6,100 nucleotides of DNA. It comes from Cellvibrionales bacterium UBA1963. Lineage in GTDB: Bacteria > Pseudomonadota > Gammaproteobacteria > Pseudomonadales > UBA7434. The notes below the pieces were generated by a model, which worked only from the letters and a program-made list of their open reading frames with translations, was not told the DNA's origin and made no database searches. Below, piece after piece: positions 5,940 through 6,100 of this stretch (position 1 is the first letter of the stretch; every line of letters starts with the position of its first letter). The stretch is taken from positions 1 through 6,100 of the forward strand of contig DDED01000125.1 of the NCBI GenBank assembly GCA_002336035.1, read 5' to 3'. The position numbers were made by a program, and so were the translations under genes.

Positions 5940-6100
5940 GTGGCAATAAAAGAAATTAAAGAAGGTGATTCGGTGTTGGCTCGCTACATACCTGCGAGTG
6001 AGGCGTGGAGTGATGGCTTGAATTTTTTTTCGCCTGATGAAGATTATGTGCAGGTCGGTAGCTGGTGTTATGAAGAGGGGAAGCAGTTATTAGCGCATAA
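5940..6100 (+). CDS. Small protein, possibly cupin-like (3'-truncated)
   Basis: A frame opens with GTG after a good AAGGA site and stays open for 53 codons to the right edge. It begins MAIKEIKEGDSVLARYIPA and continues through a WSDGLNFFSPDEDYVQVGSW stretch to a last readable segment, KQLLAH. Ending a beta-rich stretch with LLAH just before the cut is the way cupin metal sites (HxH) often begin, and small cupins are common in polysaccharide clusters. The cupin call is nevertheless only an inference from a fragment. The 24-bp gap to the synthase-like gene points to the same operon. The function cannot be assigned. Confidence 0.6.
   Translation, partial: MAIKEIKEGDSVLARYIPASEAWSDGLNFFSPDEDYVQVGSWCYEEGKQLLAH

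Noticed and set aside
6023..6030. Run of eight T in the last gene, possible phase-variation tract
   Set aside because: The run simply encodes Asn-Phe-Phe-Ser in a continuous frame; eight bases is short for a contingency locus and the gene is incomplete here.

Overview
The window looks like part of a surface-polysaccharide (O-antigen or capsule) gene cluster from a Gram-negative bacterium. It is probably a gammaproteobacterium: the GDP-mannose 4,6-dehydratase resembles the enterobacterial Gmd over its whole length, the base composition is moderately AT-rich, genes are tightly packed, and TGA acts as a normal stop. Genus cannot be set from this sequence alone; a marine Vibrio- or Shewanella-like source is only a guess.

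Layout, left to right. (a) Bases 3-422, plus strand: the C-terminal part of a prolyl-4-hydroxylase-type 2-oxoglutarate/Fe(II) dioxygenase, cut by the left edge. (b) 426-1010, minus: a left-handed beta-helix (hexapeptide-repeat) acyltransferase, convergent with (a) and only 3 bp away. (c) 1011-1163: an AT-rich divergent intergenic region with candidate promoters in both directions. (d) 1164-2267, plus: a glycosyltransferase resembling GDP-fucose O-fucosyltransferases. (e) 2291-3433, plus: gmd. (f) 3450-4796, minus: a large, poorly characterised protein with a C-terminal 2OG-Fe(II) dioxygenase domain. (g) 4797-4994: a second divergent intergenic region with a candidate plus-strand promoter. (h) 4995-5915, plus: a GDP-L-fucose-synthase-like SDR enzyme. 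(i) 5940 to the right edge, plus: the start of a small, probably cupin-like protein.

The coherent theme is GDP-L-fucose. Gmd converts GDP-mannose to GDP-4-keto-6-deoxymannose, the Fcl/WcaG-like enzyme would epimerise and reduce it to GDP-L-fucose, and the O-fucosyltransferase-like protein would use the product. The acyltransferase could O-acetylate a sugar. Less usual are the two dissimilar Fe(II)/2OG dioxygenases in or beside this module, one lying antisense between gmd and the synthase gene. The synthase-like protein also has Arg in place of the catalytic Lys of the YxxxK motif. Base composition is patchy: the glycosyltransferase gene is much AT-richer than gmd, as expected of a mosaic, horizontally assembled cluster.

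No tRNA, rRNA, insertion sequence, CRISPR array or convincing intrinsic terminator was seen, and no gene-free stretch exceeds 300 bases.
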